From: Planctomycetota bacterium
GTDB taxonomy: Bacteria; Planctomycetota; Planctomycetia; Planctomycetales; Planctomycetaceae
Reading direction: 5' to 3'
Length of the DNA stretch: 19,994 nt
NCBI GenBank assembly: GCA_003669575.1
Contig: QWOR01000339.1
Coordinates: 1-19,994 of the forward strand
A model generated the notes under the pieces. That model was not told the DNA's origin, ran no database searches, and saw nothing but the letters and a program-made list of their open reading frames with translations. A program made the position numbers and the translations under genes. Positions 1-8,133 of the stretch are shown piece by piece (position 1 is the first letter of the stretch; every line of letters starts with the position of its first letter).

Positions 1-407
1 ACGGTCCGCCCGCTGTCGGGGAGTTTGACCTCGATCGTGTTCGCATCGAGGAAGTAAGCGGAACCGGCAAAGACCATGACATCGTTGCGGTCGTAAAAAC
101 TCTGCCGCATCGTGACCTGCTGGTCGATCACCTTCTGGGCCGATCGTCGCAGCAGTGGCAGCGTGACGTCGACTGGCGTGCCCAATGCCCGAAACAGCGG
201 ATTCGACCGAAACTCCATCGCCTGAAAAATGGAGAACCGCAAAGCCTTGCTGGGAATCGTTCCCGTATGAGTACAGCTGCCGCCGATCTGTGGCATTCTT
301 TCGATCAGCCCGACCTTCTTGCCGTGCTTGACCGCCTGCATGGCGGCGCCCTCACCGCCGGGACCTGAACCAATCACCACCACGTCGAATTCAAAGTCAG
401 CTGCCAC
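1..407 (-). CDS. sthA: Soluble pyridine nucleotide transhydrogenase (N-terminal part, cut by window edge)
   Basis: Flavoprotein of the cytoplasm that passes hydride between NADPH and NAD+, so it helps balance the two cofactor pools. Only the first 135 codons lie in the window. Visible are the FAD-binding GSGPGGEG loop at residues 13-20, the acidic E36 at the end of the second strand, and the motif [15 protein letters not shown] from residue 43. In lipoamide dehydrogenase and glutathione reductase a redox Cys pair sits here. This protein keeps C45 but has T50 in place of the second Cys, as E. coli SthA does, which separates it from the disulfide reductases. The GTG start at 407 is chosen because GGGAG lies 7 bases upstream and the protein then begins, like E. 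coli SthA, a few residues before the first beta strand. It diverges from the fabI-like gene. Confidence 0.9.
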   Translation of the reverse strand, partial: MAADFEFDVVVIGSGPGGEGAAMQAVKHGKKVGLIERMPQIGGSCTHTGTIPSKALRFSIFQAMEFRSNPLFRALGTPVDVTLPLLRRSAQKVIDQQVTMRQSFYDRNDVMVFAGSAYFLDANTIEVKLPDSGRT

Positions 408-611
408 AAGGACACTCCCGTTTCATGCGTCGCCTCCGAGCCGGGCAGCGCACATTGCTCCTTCCGCATGGTAGAGAACCCGAGTCTGCGAGGGGAGGGT
501 GAGACCAACCCGTCTCAAACGAGGGCAAACCGTTGGCGATCATCACCTCCATCGGATAGAAACATCCTCCGGCTCGCTGTTCAGTTCTCTCCACCCGTAC
601 GAACGCCCCCC
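408..611. promoter_or_regulatory. Divergent intergenic region between sthA and the fabI-like gene
   Basis: These 204 bases must carry the promoters of both flanking genes. I see only a weak sigma-70-like candidate for the plus gene: TTGGCG at 533-538 and GATAGA at 555-560 with a 16-base spacer. No strong Shine-Dalgarno site precedes the plus-strand ATG at 612; the leader just before it is C-rich. The reading frame of the downstream gene stays open back to 468, but that stretch shows no family similarity and is treated as untranslated. Confidence 0.35.
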
Positions 612-1424
612 ATGGACTTTCTCCAGCTCAAAGACCGCTCGATCCTCGTCATGGGTGTCGCCAACAAGAAGAGTGTGGCCTGGCACATTGCCCAGGTCCT
701 TCACGCGGCGGGGGCCGATGTGCTTTACGCGGTTCGCAGCAATGCCCGGTTAGAGACGGTCAAGAAGCTGGTCGGCGATGCACCGGTTTACGTGTGCGAT
801 GTGGAACGTCAGGACGACATTGACCGCTTGCGCGAGTCGGTCGCGCGTGACCGCAAGCAGTTGCACGGATTCGTCCACTCGATCGCGTTTGCCGACTACA
901 GTGCCGGGTGGCAACCGTTCCACGCGACGCCGCGTGCGGCATTTCTGCAGGCGGTCGATATCTCGTGTTTCTCGCTGATGGCGATGGCCAATGCATTTCG
1001 GGATATCATCGATAAAGAGCACGGGAGCGTGGTCTCGATCTCGATTTCAAACACTCGGATGGCTGCCGAGAACTACGGGTATATGGCTCCCGTGAAGGCT
1101 GCTCTCGACTCCGCAGTCTGCTTCCTGTCGAAGTCTTTCTCGGAGTTCTCGACGATCCGTTTTAACGCCGTCTGTCCCGGGCTGCTCAAGACATCCGCCT
1201 CAGCAGGGATTCCCGGGTATGTCGACTCGTATCTCTTCGCGGAGCAGGCCACCCTGCGGAAGCGGGCTGTCCAAACCGAAGAGGTCGCCAACGCAGCTGC
1301 GTTCTTGCTCAGCCCTCGCTCATCGGGCATCAACGCCCAGGGTCTGGTGATCGACGCCGGCATGGGAGTGAACTACTTCGACCAGAGGCTCGTTTCCCGC
1401 AGCATGGGCAGCACCGGCTCCTGA
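612..1424 (+). CDS. fabI: Enoyl-[acyl-carrier-protein] reductase (NADH), FabI-like SDR protein
   Basis: Short-chain dehydrogenase of 270 residues, close to the usual FabI length of about 260. FabI reduces the enoyl-ACP double bond in the last step of each cycle of type II fatty acid elongation in the cytoplasm. Family marks are the cofactor segment [14 protein letters not shown] (residues 14-27), CDV at 62-64, the FabI-typical GFVHSIAFA (86-94), and the catalytic pair Y155 and K162 seven residues apart. The C-terminal [16 protein letters not shown] (277-292 region of the longer frame) and the following V-IDAG are also typical. The second tyrosine of the E. coli enzyme (Y146), ten residues before the catalytic one, aligns with I145 here. 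The ATG at 612 is chosen because homology begins at once. It ends 13 bases from the convergent propeller gene. A FabI-related SDR with altered specificity is the alternative. Confidence 0.8.
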   Translation: MDFLQLKDRSILVMGVANKKSVAWHIAQVLHAAGADVLYAVRSNARLETVKKLVGDAPVYVCDVERQDDIDRLRESVARDRKQLHGFVHSIAFADYSAGWQPFHATPRAAFLQAVDISCFSLMAMANAFRDIIDKEHGSVVSISISNTRMAAENYGYMAPVKAALDSAVCFLSKSFSEFSTIRFNAVCPGLLKTSASAGIPGYVDSYLFAEQATLRKRAVQTEEVANAAAFLLSPRSSGINAQGLVIDAGMGVNYFDQRLVSRSMGSTGS

Positions 1425-1437
1425 ACCTGCGATCGCT

Positions 1438-2727
1438 CTACTCGATGCAGTAGAGCGTCTCCTTGCGTTCGCCCTCGATGGTCTCGGCAGCACGATGATA
1501 GATGCGGCCACCGATGATGGCTGAGGTCGCGAACGACTCGGTTCCAAGCTGGTTTTCGGCGACAAGTTCGAACTTCTCTGGCGAGGCTTTGTAGACGGTC
1601 GACTTACCCGATTCGTCGGTGGCGTAGATCAGACCATCCGCCAGGACCAGCGAAGAACTGAACGTGCCGCCGACACGCTCTTTCCACATCTCCTCGCCGG
1701 TGTCGCTCTTCCAGCACTGAGCCACGCCCGCGTCGAGCATGGCGTACAGATAGCCGTCCTTGAGAACCATCGATGGCACATAGACGCGGGCCGGGATTTC
1801 CCAGGCCACCGTCCCCGAACCATCAGCCTTGATTGCTGCCAGGTGATTCTTGGGGTAACCGCCGCTGGTATAGATATGAGTCCCATCGGTGACGGTCGAG
1901 GTCACACATTCCACAGTCGCGCCTGGGAACTCCCAGTTCACACTGCCCGAGGTCGGGTCGAGACTCGACACAAGGTCACAGCCTTGAACGAACATCTGAT
2001 CTTTTCCGCCGATGTTCAGAATGATCGGCGATGGGTAGTTCGCTAGCGCTGGACGTGCATGCGACCAGACGACCTTGCCGGTCGCCCGGTCCAACCCCGC
2101 AAGCACCCCTGTTCCGCCGCGACAGTCGGCCGAGACCAGCACCAGCGACCCATACACAGTGGGAGACGAACTGAACCCCTGGTGCAGTTGGTAGTCGTTG
2201 ACCTTCGTCTGCCAGACCTGCTGGCCTTTCAAATCGAGAGCTGTCGTATAGATCGCCCCATGCGACAGGAAGTTGACATAGATCCTCTCGCCGTCGAATG
2301 CGGGTGTTGAGTTGGCCGATGTGCTCTTCTCATTCTGTTTGGTGACGAAGCCCCCTTCGTGGACGCGGGTCTTCCACAGCTGCTCACCGGTGTCGCGATT
2401 GAACGAGTAAACCCACTGCTCGTCGGGATTGCGCACAGCGGTGTTGAGGACGACCTGGTTTCCGATAACGATCGGTGAGCCGTGCCCCTTGCCGGGGATG
2501 GACGCTTTCCAGCGAACACCTTCGGTGGCACTCCATTGAGTCGGTGCTTTTTGTCCGACGGGAGTCGTGCCGTTCCGGTTCGGACCGCGCCACCATGGCC
2601 AGTCGTTGGGTTCGAAGCGAATCGGCCCCGCTGCAGATGGCTTGTCATCTGCATGGCCCTGAATCCCCTGTCTCGCGAAGACCAGTGCGACGCCCAGACA
2701 CACACTCCACATCATCCATCGTCGCAT
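1438..2727 (-). CDS. Secreted PQQ-like beta-propeller repeat protein (paralogue 1)
   Basis: 429-residue exported protein built of PQQ/BamB-type beta-propeller blades. An N-terminal signal peptide (MRRWMMWSVCLGVALVFA, probable cleavage after GHA near residue 26) is followed by WPWWRGPNRNG, the conserved lead-in seen in planctomycete propeller proteins. Recurrent blade motifs such as RDTGEQLWKT, RATGKVVWSH, DPTSGSVNWEF and SDTGEEMWKE (a G-x-x-x-W core) run along the chain. No metal or PQQ-binding catalytic residues of the alcohol dehydrogenases are evident, so an enzyme role cannot be claimed; binding or scaffolding at the cell envelope is likely. The start has GAAGG about 8 bases upstream. It lies downstream of, and in the same direction as, the phosphoesterase, 82 bases apart, so the two may be cotranscribed. 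Confidence 0.85.
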   Translation of the reverse strand: MRRWMMWSVCLGVALVFARQGIQGHADDKPSAAGPIRFEPNDWPWWRGPNRNGTTPVGQKAPTQWSATEGVRWKASIPGKGHGSPIVIGNQVVLNTAVRNPDEQWVYSFNRDTGEQLWKTRVHEGGFVTKQNEKSTSANSTPAFDGERIYVNFLSHGAIYTTALDLKGQQVWQTKVNDYQLHQGFSSSPTVYGSLVLVSADCRGGTGVLAGLDRATGKVVWSHARPALANYPSPIILNIGGKDQMFVQGCDLVSSLDPTSGSVNWEFPGATVECVTSTVTDGTHIYTSGGYPKNHLAAIKADGSGTVAWEIPARVYVPSMVLKDGYLYAMLDAGVAQCWKSDTGEEMWKERVGGTFSSSLVLADGLIYATDESGKSTVYKASPEKFELVAENQLGTESFATSAIIGGRIYHRAAETIEGERKETLYCIE

Positions 2728-2756
2728 CGAATTGCCTTCTATAAAACTGGGTCGAG

Positions 2757-2773
2757 ACTCTCTGAAGGAGAGT
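2757..2773. repeat. Small hairpin between the phosphoesterase and propeller genes
   Basis: Inverted repeat ACTCTC / GAGAGT with a 5-base loop in the 82-base gap between two minus-strand genes. No T-run follows on the minus strand, so it is not a convincing terminator. It could be an mRNA processing or stabilising structure if the two genes share a transcript, or chance. Confidence 0.3.
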
Positions 2774-2809
2774 GGTCATCGGAATTCAGGACGAATCTCA
2801 GCATTGAGA

Positions 2810-4420
2810 TCAGTCGGCCACGACTCGCACTGAGCGATGCCCAATGTCGGTCTGTCCGAACTGATCCGTGGTCCGCACCTCGATGTGATGCTGGCCCGGC
2901 GGGAGAGCCGGGAGGTTCAACTTCCACAGGTGCGTACAGATCCCCGGCTTAGGCATCTTGCGCCAATCGTTCGGCTTCAGATCCAACAGCATGGCTTCAT
3001 GTTCGGCGGTACGAACGAAGAGCGGATCGACCTCGCCGACATGCTCCATCGGTTTCCACTCACCCATTTCATTGAGCCGCATCTCGACCGTCGAGTGGAT
3101 CGAGCCCTCGAAGACGTTGGCATAGACCGGCGTCTCGGTAGTCTTCGAAGTCTTCAACTCTTCCGGCAGATCAATCTTCATCTGCCAGTTCGGATCGCGC
3201 CCGGCGGGCAGGAACCGCAGTGAGTACTTCTGACCATCGAATGAGATCAGCGAGCAGCCGTTGGGCCCGCCATCAGACATCATGGCATGAGGTATCCCCC
3301 GCTCGTCCGGGGCACCACTCCACCAGCTGCCACAGACGGTCACATTGATGATGTGGTGGTGAGGCTTGGGCCCCTGCCAGCCGTCCTGGTCGGTGATGTA
3401 GTGGTGTTCCATGGTGTGCGTATGGGCCGAGATCGACAGGCTGAACGGCCGCTTCTCAATCAGCCGGTACAGCCCGTGCCGGTCGTTTACCTGGATCAGC
3501 GGGATATGCATCATCAGCACGACCAGCTGGTCTTCCGGGATCATCGCCAGATCATTCCTGATGAACTCCAGCTGTTCCGGGCCGAAGCCTCCGCGGTAAC
3601 CCCACTTGTCCGTCGCGGGGTCTTTCAGCATCCACTCAATGTCGTCGAGGACCAGGAAATGCACCGGTCCATGGTCGAAAGAGTAGTACGAAGGCCCGTA
3701 GATCCGCTCGTAAGTCTCGTTAGCATTTCGACGATTACGTGCGTCGTAGTTGATATCGTGATTCCCGATGACGTTGTACCAGGGAATCCCAAGTAGCGCG
3801 ATCGAACGGTTGAGCGGCTCGAACGTCTCCAGGTTGTCGAAGGCGATGTCGCCGAGCGTCACTCCGAACGAAGCATCTGTCTTTCCCACAAGGGCTTCTA
3901 CGACATCGTGGGTGATGTAATCGACTTCCTGCTGGTTGCGAGGCTGGGGGTCGCCGAAGAGGAGGGCTTTGAATTGCTCGGGCTCGTCTTGGGGATAAAG
4001 CGGGAAGTCGACCGATGCGGGGAGTGGGCCGGTCGGGGCCACGCCTTTGTACTTAAAGCCATCATCCGCTGAGCCGTTCGGCTTGTGGATGTAATAGAAC
4101 TGCGGCAGGTTGTCTTCCGAGAGTGGGGTTCGCCAGCCGCGCGGCTTGATCACGAACAGTGCGGTGTCGTCGTCGACGGGAAGCGTGTATTCGCCCTGCT
4201 CGTTGGTGACGACGATCTGGTTTCCGTTGGAGACGCGAACTCCGGGGCGTGGCTCGTCACCGGCATCTCTCAGGCGATTGCCGTTCACATCGTGAAAGAC
4301 GACCCCTTTGGCCATCTGCGGCGGCGCGACCTGCGGTGCCTGAGTATAACCCTCTGTCAGCATCACACCTGAGATCGCAAACAATCCGGCAAAGGCGAAC
4401 AACACAACGAACGAACGCAT
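2810..4420 (-). CDS. Secreted calcineurin-like phosphoesterase with MetallophosN- and MetallophosC-type domains
   Basis: 536-residue exported metallophosphoesterase. After a signal peptide (residues 1 to about 27) comes an SdrD B-like/MetallophosN beta domain with a calcium-loop-like segment, HDVNGNRLRDAGDE (43-56), ending near residue 95. The catalytic core has the two-metal motifs in order: GD157PQ, GD191IAFD, GN220HD, H305 in MMHIP, and H333-T-H335. The first motif reads D-P-Q where many relatives have D-x-H, a change known in this subgroup. A C-terminal beta-rich part (about 400-536) fits MetallophosC. The substrate is unknown; phosphodiester or nucleotide hydrolysis outside the cytoplasm is an inference from the family. 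It diverges from the propeller gene starting at 4664 and precedes propeller paralogue 1. Confidence 0.87.
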   Translation of the reverse strand: MRSFVVLFAFAGLFAISGVMLTEGYTQAPQVAPPQMAKGVVFHDVNGNRLRDAGDEPRPGVRVSNGNQIVVTNEQGEYTLPVDDDTALFVIKPRGWRTPLSEDNLPQFYYIHKPNGSADDGFKYKGVAPTGPLPASVDFPLYPQDEPEQFKALLFGDPQPRNQQEVDYITHDVVEALVGKTDASFGVTLGDIAFDNLETFEPLNRSIALLGIPWYNVIGNHDINYDARNRRNANETYERIYGPSYYSFDHGPVHFLVLDDIEWMLKDPATDKWGYRGGFGPEQLEFIRNDLAMIPEDQLVVLMMHIPLIQVNDRHGLYRLIEKRPFSLSISAHTHTMEHHYITDQDGWQGPKPHHHIINVTVCGSWWSGAPDERGIPHAMMSDGGPNGCSLISFDGQKYSLRFLPAGRDPNWQMKIDLPEELKTSKTTETPVYANVFEGSIHSTVEMRLNEMGEWKPMEHVGEVDPLFVRTAEHEAMLLDLKPNDWRKMPKPGICTHLWKLNLPALPPGQHHIEVRTTDQFGQTDIGHRSVRVVAD

Positions 4421-4503
4421 GACGATCTCTCAACAGGAAGTCACTGACCGCGCACACCCCAGCCTGTCGAACGCTCGCGGGTTTGGCAAGCGTGGAAGTC
4501 GAC

Positions 4504-4538
4504 AACTTCGACATGTGAGGGGGTGCGAATTCGAAGTT
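4504..4538. repeat. Inverted repeat in divergent promoter region (8-bp arms)
   Basis: AACTTCGA at 4504-4511 and its exact reverse complement TCGAAGTT at 4531-4538, with 19 bases between. It lies 84 bases upstream of the phosphoesterase start, so it may be in that gene's leader or promoter. The 27-base centre-to-centre distance is not a multiple of a helical turn. Regulator site or chance; no family recognised. Confidence 0.35.
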
Positions 4539-4578
4539 TGGCACAAGCGTCAGTCCACATCTGATCGGACAACCGTCT

Positions 4579-4590
4579 TTTGTATACAAA
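4579..4590. promoter_or_regulatory. Perfect 12-bp palindrome, possible operator or -10 element
   Basis: TTTGTATACAAA is perfectly palindromic and stands out as AT-rich in GC-rich surroundings, between the divergent phosphoesterase and propeller genes. The internal TATACA would serve as a -10 box on the plus strand (and TGTATA equally on the minus strand), though no good -35 box sits 17 bases away on the plus strand. Either a dimeric repressor site or part of a promoter is possible. Confidence 0.4.
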
Positions 4591-4620
4591 CGAGCGTGTG
4601 TCCCGGTACGCTCTGTATCT

Positions 4621-4636
4621 TCCACAAGGTTGTGGA
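4621..4636. repeat. Inverted repeat just upstream of propeller paralogue 2
   Basis: TCCACAA-GG-TTGTGGA has 7-bp arms and a 2-base centre. In RNA it would fold as a 6-bp stem with an AGGU tetraloop, ending about 27 bases before the ATG at 4664. It could be an operator or a leader hairpin for the propeller gene. It resembles, but does not match, half of a DnaA box. Confidence 0.35.
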
Positions 4637-4663
4637 GCTCGCACCGACTGGAGAAACCTGCGA

Positions 4664-6160
4664 ATGATCAGCTTGCCCTCGACGGGTGTCGCTCTGCGGA
4701 CACTTCGATTCCGCCAATTCAGTTCTCTGGCCCCACCGGCACTGCTGGGATGCTTGTGGTTGGTGCTGGGGACTTGGGCGATGGCCCAGGATGTTCCGGC
4801 TCCTGATCGACCGGGCGAGGACTGGCCGTGCTTCCTCGGGCCGCGACACACCGGGATCTCGGGCGAGACCGGCCTGCTCGCCAAATGGCCGAAAGACGGC
4901 CCGCCGAAGCTGTGGGATCGCAAGGTTGGAACCGGTTACAGCGCCCCGTCGGTGATAGGGAACCGGCTGGTTGTTCATCATCGCCTCAACGACGAAGAGA
5001 TCGTCGAATGCCTGCGAGCTGATACCGGTGAGCCGCTCTGGAATCACTCCGAACCGAGCCAGTTCGTCGACCCCTATGGTTACAACAACGGGCCACGCTG
5101 CTCGCCTGTCCTGACCGCGGACCGCTGCTACACCCTCGGAGCTGAGGGCCTGCTGTTGTGCGTGTCCCTCGTCGATGGATCGCCGATCTGGAAGCGCGAG
5201 CTGCGCAAGGAGTACAAGATCCCCGATGGCTTCTTCGGCGTCGGCTCCAGTCCGCTGCTCGAGGGGGACAAACTGATTGTGATGGTGGGTGGACAACCCG
5301 ACTGCGGAGTCGTGGCCTTTGACGCAGCCACGGGAAAGCCACTCTGGAACAATGTGGGTAAGCCGACCTGGGATAAGTCAGAGACTGGTTGGAACAGTGA
5401 ACCGGAGTATGAATGGACGGGCGATGAGATGGTCGTCAGCTACTCCTCACCGATCTGCGAGACGATTCACGGACAGCGGCATCTGCTATGTCTGATGCGA
5501 CAGGGCCTGGTGTCGCTCGATCCCGCCACCGGTCAGGAACGGTTCCACTACTGGTTCCGGCCACGCGTGCATGAGTCGGTCAACGCCGCTCAGCCAGTCG
5601 TCAACGGCGATACAGTTCTCGTGACGGCGGCCTACCGCCTGGGTGCGGCACTGCTCAAGGTGAATCCCGATGGCAAGTCGTATGAGGTGGCATGGAAGAA
5701 CCCGCTGAACATGCTGGCCCACTGGTCGACGCCCATCGTCCACGACGGAGCGTTCTATGGGTTCAGCGGTCGCCACGAGAATGAGGGGATGTTTCGCTGC
5801 CTCGCTGCGGACACTGGAAAGGTGATCTGGGAAACGGCAGGGACCTCGGAAGAGGGGCTTAAAGAACTCAAACAACGGGCCGATGGTCGAGTCGTCAACG
5901 CCGAGACGGGTGAAGTCATGCCGTGGCCCCTTTACGGCAGGGCTTCCAAGATCATGGCCGATGGCAAGTTCATCGTGCTGGCCGAACGCGGTGGGATGAT
6001 GTCGCTCGTGAATGTCGATCAGACGAAGTACGAAGAGATTTCCCGGTGTGAGATTCCGCTCATGCACTACCCCAGCTGGACGGCTCCGGTCTTGTCCCGT
6101 GGTCGGCTCTATCTGCGGTGCGAAGACCGACTGATCTGCCTGGATATCAAGGCTCCCTGA
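4664..6160 (+). CDS. Secreted PQQ-like beta-propeller repeat protein (paralogue 2)
   Basis: 498-residue exported propeller protein. The N-terminus has a basic stretch (RTLRFR), a hydrophobic segment LLGCLWLVLGTW and a probable cleavage site after WAMA near residue 41. The mature part opens with DWPCFLGPRHTGISGETGL, the same family lead-in as paralogues 1 and 3, followed by blade motifs such as ADTGEPLWN, VDGSPIWKRE, AATGKPLWN, PATGQERFHYW and ADTGKVIWE. The ATG at 4664 is chosen rather than the in-frame upstream ATG at 4580 because it directly precedes a normal signal peptide and has GGAG 10 bases before it. It heads a run of five plus-strand genes to 10627. No catalytic residues can be named. 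Confidence 0.85.
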   Translation: MISLPSTGVALRTLRFRQFSSLAPPALLGCLWLVLGTWAMAQDVPAPDRPGEDWPCFLGPRHTGISGETGLLAKWPKDGPPKLWDRKVGTGYSAPSVIGNRLVVHHRLNDEEIVECLRADTGEPLWNHSEPSQFVDPYGYNNGPRCSPVLTADRCYTLGAEGLLLCVSLVDGSPIWKRELRKEYKIPDGFFGVGSSPLLEGDKLIVMVGGQPDCGVVAFDAATGKPLWNNVGKPTWDKSETGWNSEPEYEWTGDEMVVSYSSPICETIHGQRHLLCLMRQGLVSLDPATGQERFHYWFRPRVHESVNAAQPVVNGDTVLVTAAYRLGAALLKVNPDGKSYEVAWKNPLNMLAHWSTPIVHDGAFYGFSGRHENEGMFRCLAADTGKVIWETAGTSEEGLKELKQRADGRVVNAETGEVMPWPLYGRASKIMADGKFIVLAERGGMMSLVNVDQTKYEEISRCEIPLMHYPSWTAPVLSRGRLYLRCEDRLICLDIKAP

Positions 6161-6265
6161 ACCCCGACTCAAGGGGATGGCTGCCCCTCGGGCGTTCGAC
6201 TCAATCTCTCCCTCGCTGTACAGTGATACCCGGATGATGTTCCGACCGCGGGTGGAGATATTCGG

Positions 6266-7543
6266 ATGTTCTATTGGCGAATCTGTTGCTTCGTTCTGGC
6301 TCTCAGCTGTGCTGGGATTGTCTCAGCAGCGGACTGGACTGAATTTCGCGGGCCGACTGGTCAGGGCGTCAGCGATGCGACTGGATTGCCAGTAGCCTGG
6401 AGTGATACGGAAAACCTCGCCTGGAAGATCCCGATTCCCGGGCTGGGCTGGTCCTCGCCCGTTGTGACTCAGGGGAAAATCTATCTGTCAACTTGCGTTA
6501 CAACGCCAGCCGAGGGTGATAAGCCCGAGACTCACGAGTTTCGAGCCCTGTGCTTCGATGCCAGGGACGGTGCCGCAGTCTGGAACGTGGAGCTGTTCCA
6601 TAAGACCGGTGAAATCAAACAGCACGGCAAGAACAGCTACGCCAGCCCCACTCCAGTGATCGATGGCGAGAACATCTATTTTCACTACGGGCCGTACGGG
6701 ACGGCTTGTGTGAAGTTGGACGGGACGCCGGTCTGGAAGAATGAAGAGCTGATATACGACCCGCGACATGGGACCGGTGGTTCGCCAGCTCTCGCCGATG
6801 GGGTGCTGGTCATCAGCTGCGATGGGTATGACCAGCAGTTCGTCGTCGGCATTGATCAGACCACCGGAAAGACTCGCTGGAGAACGCCTCGCAATACGAT
6901 GCCAGCGAAGGGCTTCGCCTTCAGTACGCCGCTCGTCATCAACGTGAATGGCAAGAATCAGGCGGTCTGTCCTGGGGCCAAGTTTGTCATCGCGTATGAG
7001 CCAGCCACTGGCCAGGAGATCTGGCGTTGCCAGTATGGCGAGGGCTACAGCGTCGTCCCGCGACCGATCTACTCGCACGGGCTGGTGTTCGTCAGCTCCA
7101 GCTTCGACACCGCCAATCTTCTGGCCATTGATCCGATGGGTACCGGCGATGTGACTCAGACACACATCAAGTGGCAGACTGACAAGCAGGTCCCGCACAG
7201 TGCCTCGATGGTGGCTGTCGAGGACATGCTCTTCTACGTGTCGGACAAGGGGATCGCCACCTGTGCCGACACTACCACCGGGGAGACGCACTGGCAGCAA
7301 CGCATCGAAGGCAATTACTCGGCGTCGCTGACTGCCGGTGATGGTCGTGTGTACTTCCAGAATGAACAAGGGAAGGCCACGGTCGTTGCCGCCTCCAAGA
7401 CCTTCGAGGAGTTGGCCACGAATTCATTCGCACCGGGAGAGCGGACTTTCGCCTCCTATGGCGTCTTTGACAAGTCGCTTCTGATTCGCAGCGAAAAGCA
7501 CTTGTACCGCGTTGGCACCAATCAATCAGCACTCGCCCAGTAG
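6266..7543 (+). CDS. Secreted PQQ-like beta-propeller repeat protein (paralogue 3)
   Basis: 425-residue exported propeller protein. The signal peptide MFYWRICCFVLALSCAGIVSA is probably cleaved just before ADWTEFRGPTGQGVS, which is the shared lead-in of the three paralogues in this window. Blade motifs include ARDGAAVWN, LDGTPVWKN, QTTGKTRWRT, PATGQEIWR and TTTGETHWQ. Length and layout are closest to paralogue 1 (429 residues); paralogue 2 is longer. GGTGGAG lies upstream of the ATG at a usable distance. It follows paralogue 2 by 105 bases and precedes the shikimate kinase by 50 bases. Substrate or partner unknown. Confidence 0.87.
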   Translation: MFYWRICCFVLALSCAGIVSAADWTEFRGPTGQGVSDATGLPVAWSDTENLAWKIPIPGLGWSSPVVTQGKIYLSTCVTTPAEGDKPETHEFRALCFDARDGAAVWNVELFHKTGEIKQHGKNSYASPTPVIDGENIYFHYGPYGTACVKLDGTPVWKNEELIYDPRHGTGGSPALADGVLVISCDGYDQQFVVGIDQTTGKTRWRTPRNTMPAKGFAFSTPLVINVNGKNQAVCPGAKFVIAYEPATGQEIWRCQYGEGYSVVPRPIYSHGLVFVSSSFDTANLLAIDPMGTGDVTQTHIKWQTDKQVPHSASMVAVEDMLFYVSDKGIATCADTTTGETHWQQRIEGNYSASLTAGDGRVYFQNEQGKATVVAASKTFEELATNSFAPGERTFASYGVFDKSLLIRSEKHLYRVGTNQSALAQ

Positions 7544-7593
7544 ATCATTCACAACACGCATTCGCATCGCGTTCGCATCACACAGGCAGCTTC

Positions 7594-8133
7594 ATGGTCA
7601 TTACGCTGATTGGTTATCGCGGCGTCGGGAAGTCGACGATCGCACCTCGCCTGGCGGACCGCCTGGGGTGGAACTGGATCGATGCGGATATCGAGATCGA
7701 ACAGCGGGTGGGTCGTACGATTGCTGAAATCTTTCAGCAGGATGGCGAGCCGGGTTTTCGTGCCCTGGAAGCAGGAGTCCTGCTGGATCTCCTGTCTCGG
7801 GATCGACTCGTGATTGCGGCAGGGGGTGGAGCGATCCTGAACCCTCACACCCGTGAGACGATTCGAGCTGCGGGGCCAGCGATCTGGCTGACCGCCAGTC
7901 TCGACAGCATTTACTCCCGGCTGCACGGTGACTCGACGACAGCCACTCGCCGTCCCTCGCTGACAGGTGCCGATCCCCGGACCGAGATCGAGACTGTGCT
8001 GAATGCGCGTACGCCGCTCTACACCGAGACCGCGTCACTGGTCGTCGACACCGAGAACCGGTCTCCCGAGTCGATTCTCGATGAAATTCTCCAGGCCCTT
8101 CCCAGTTCGTTGACGAACGGGGGCCGCCGGTGA
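7594..8133 (+). CDS. aroK: Shikimate kinase
   Basis: 179-residue P-loop kinase that phosphorylates shikimate at the 3-hydroxyl with ATP, the fifth step of the chorismate pathway, in the cytoplasm. Motifs in order: Walker A GYRGVGKST (7-15), DAD at 30-32 with D32 as the magnesium/shikimate residue, GEPGFR with R56 in the shikimate site, AAGGGA (75-80), the lid RRPSL (119-123), and RTPLY (139-143) for adenine contact. Length is normal for AroK/AroL. The stop codon overlaps the GTG start of the prepilin peptidase by 4 bases (GTGA), which suggests translational coupling despite unrelated functions. No other aromatic pathway gene is in the window. Confidence 0.92.
   Translation: MVITLIGYRGVGKSTIAPRLADRLGWNWIDADIEIEQRVGRTIAEIFQQDGEPGFRALEAGVLLDLLSRDRLVIAAGGGAILNPHTRETIRAAGPAIWLTASLDSIYSRLHGDSTTATRRPSLTGADPRTEIETVLNARTPLYTETASLVVDTENRSPESILDEILQALPSSLTNGGRR

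Noticed and set aside
1..407. Possible lipoamide dehydrogenase or mercuric reductase instead of transhydrogenase
   Set aside because: The redox Cys pair is broken (C45 kept, T50 in place of the second Cys) and the surrounding residues follow E. coli SthA closely.
468..611. 48-codon in-frame upstream extension of the fabI-like gene
   Set aside because: Homology to FabI starts right at the ATG at 612, and the extension is low in family-like sequence and would use up the divergent promoter.
6488..7369. 293-codon minus-strand frame opposite propeller paralogue 3
   Set aside because: No recognisable domain or signal; a shadow of the propeller gene, as are similar frames at 5486-6172 and 8850-9668.
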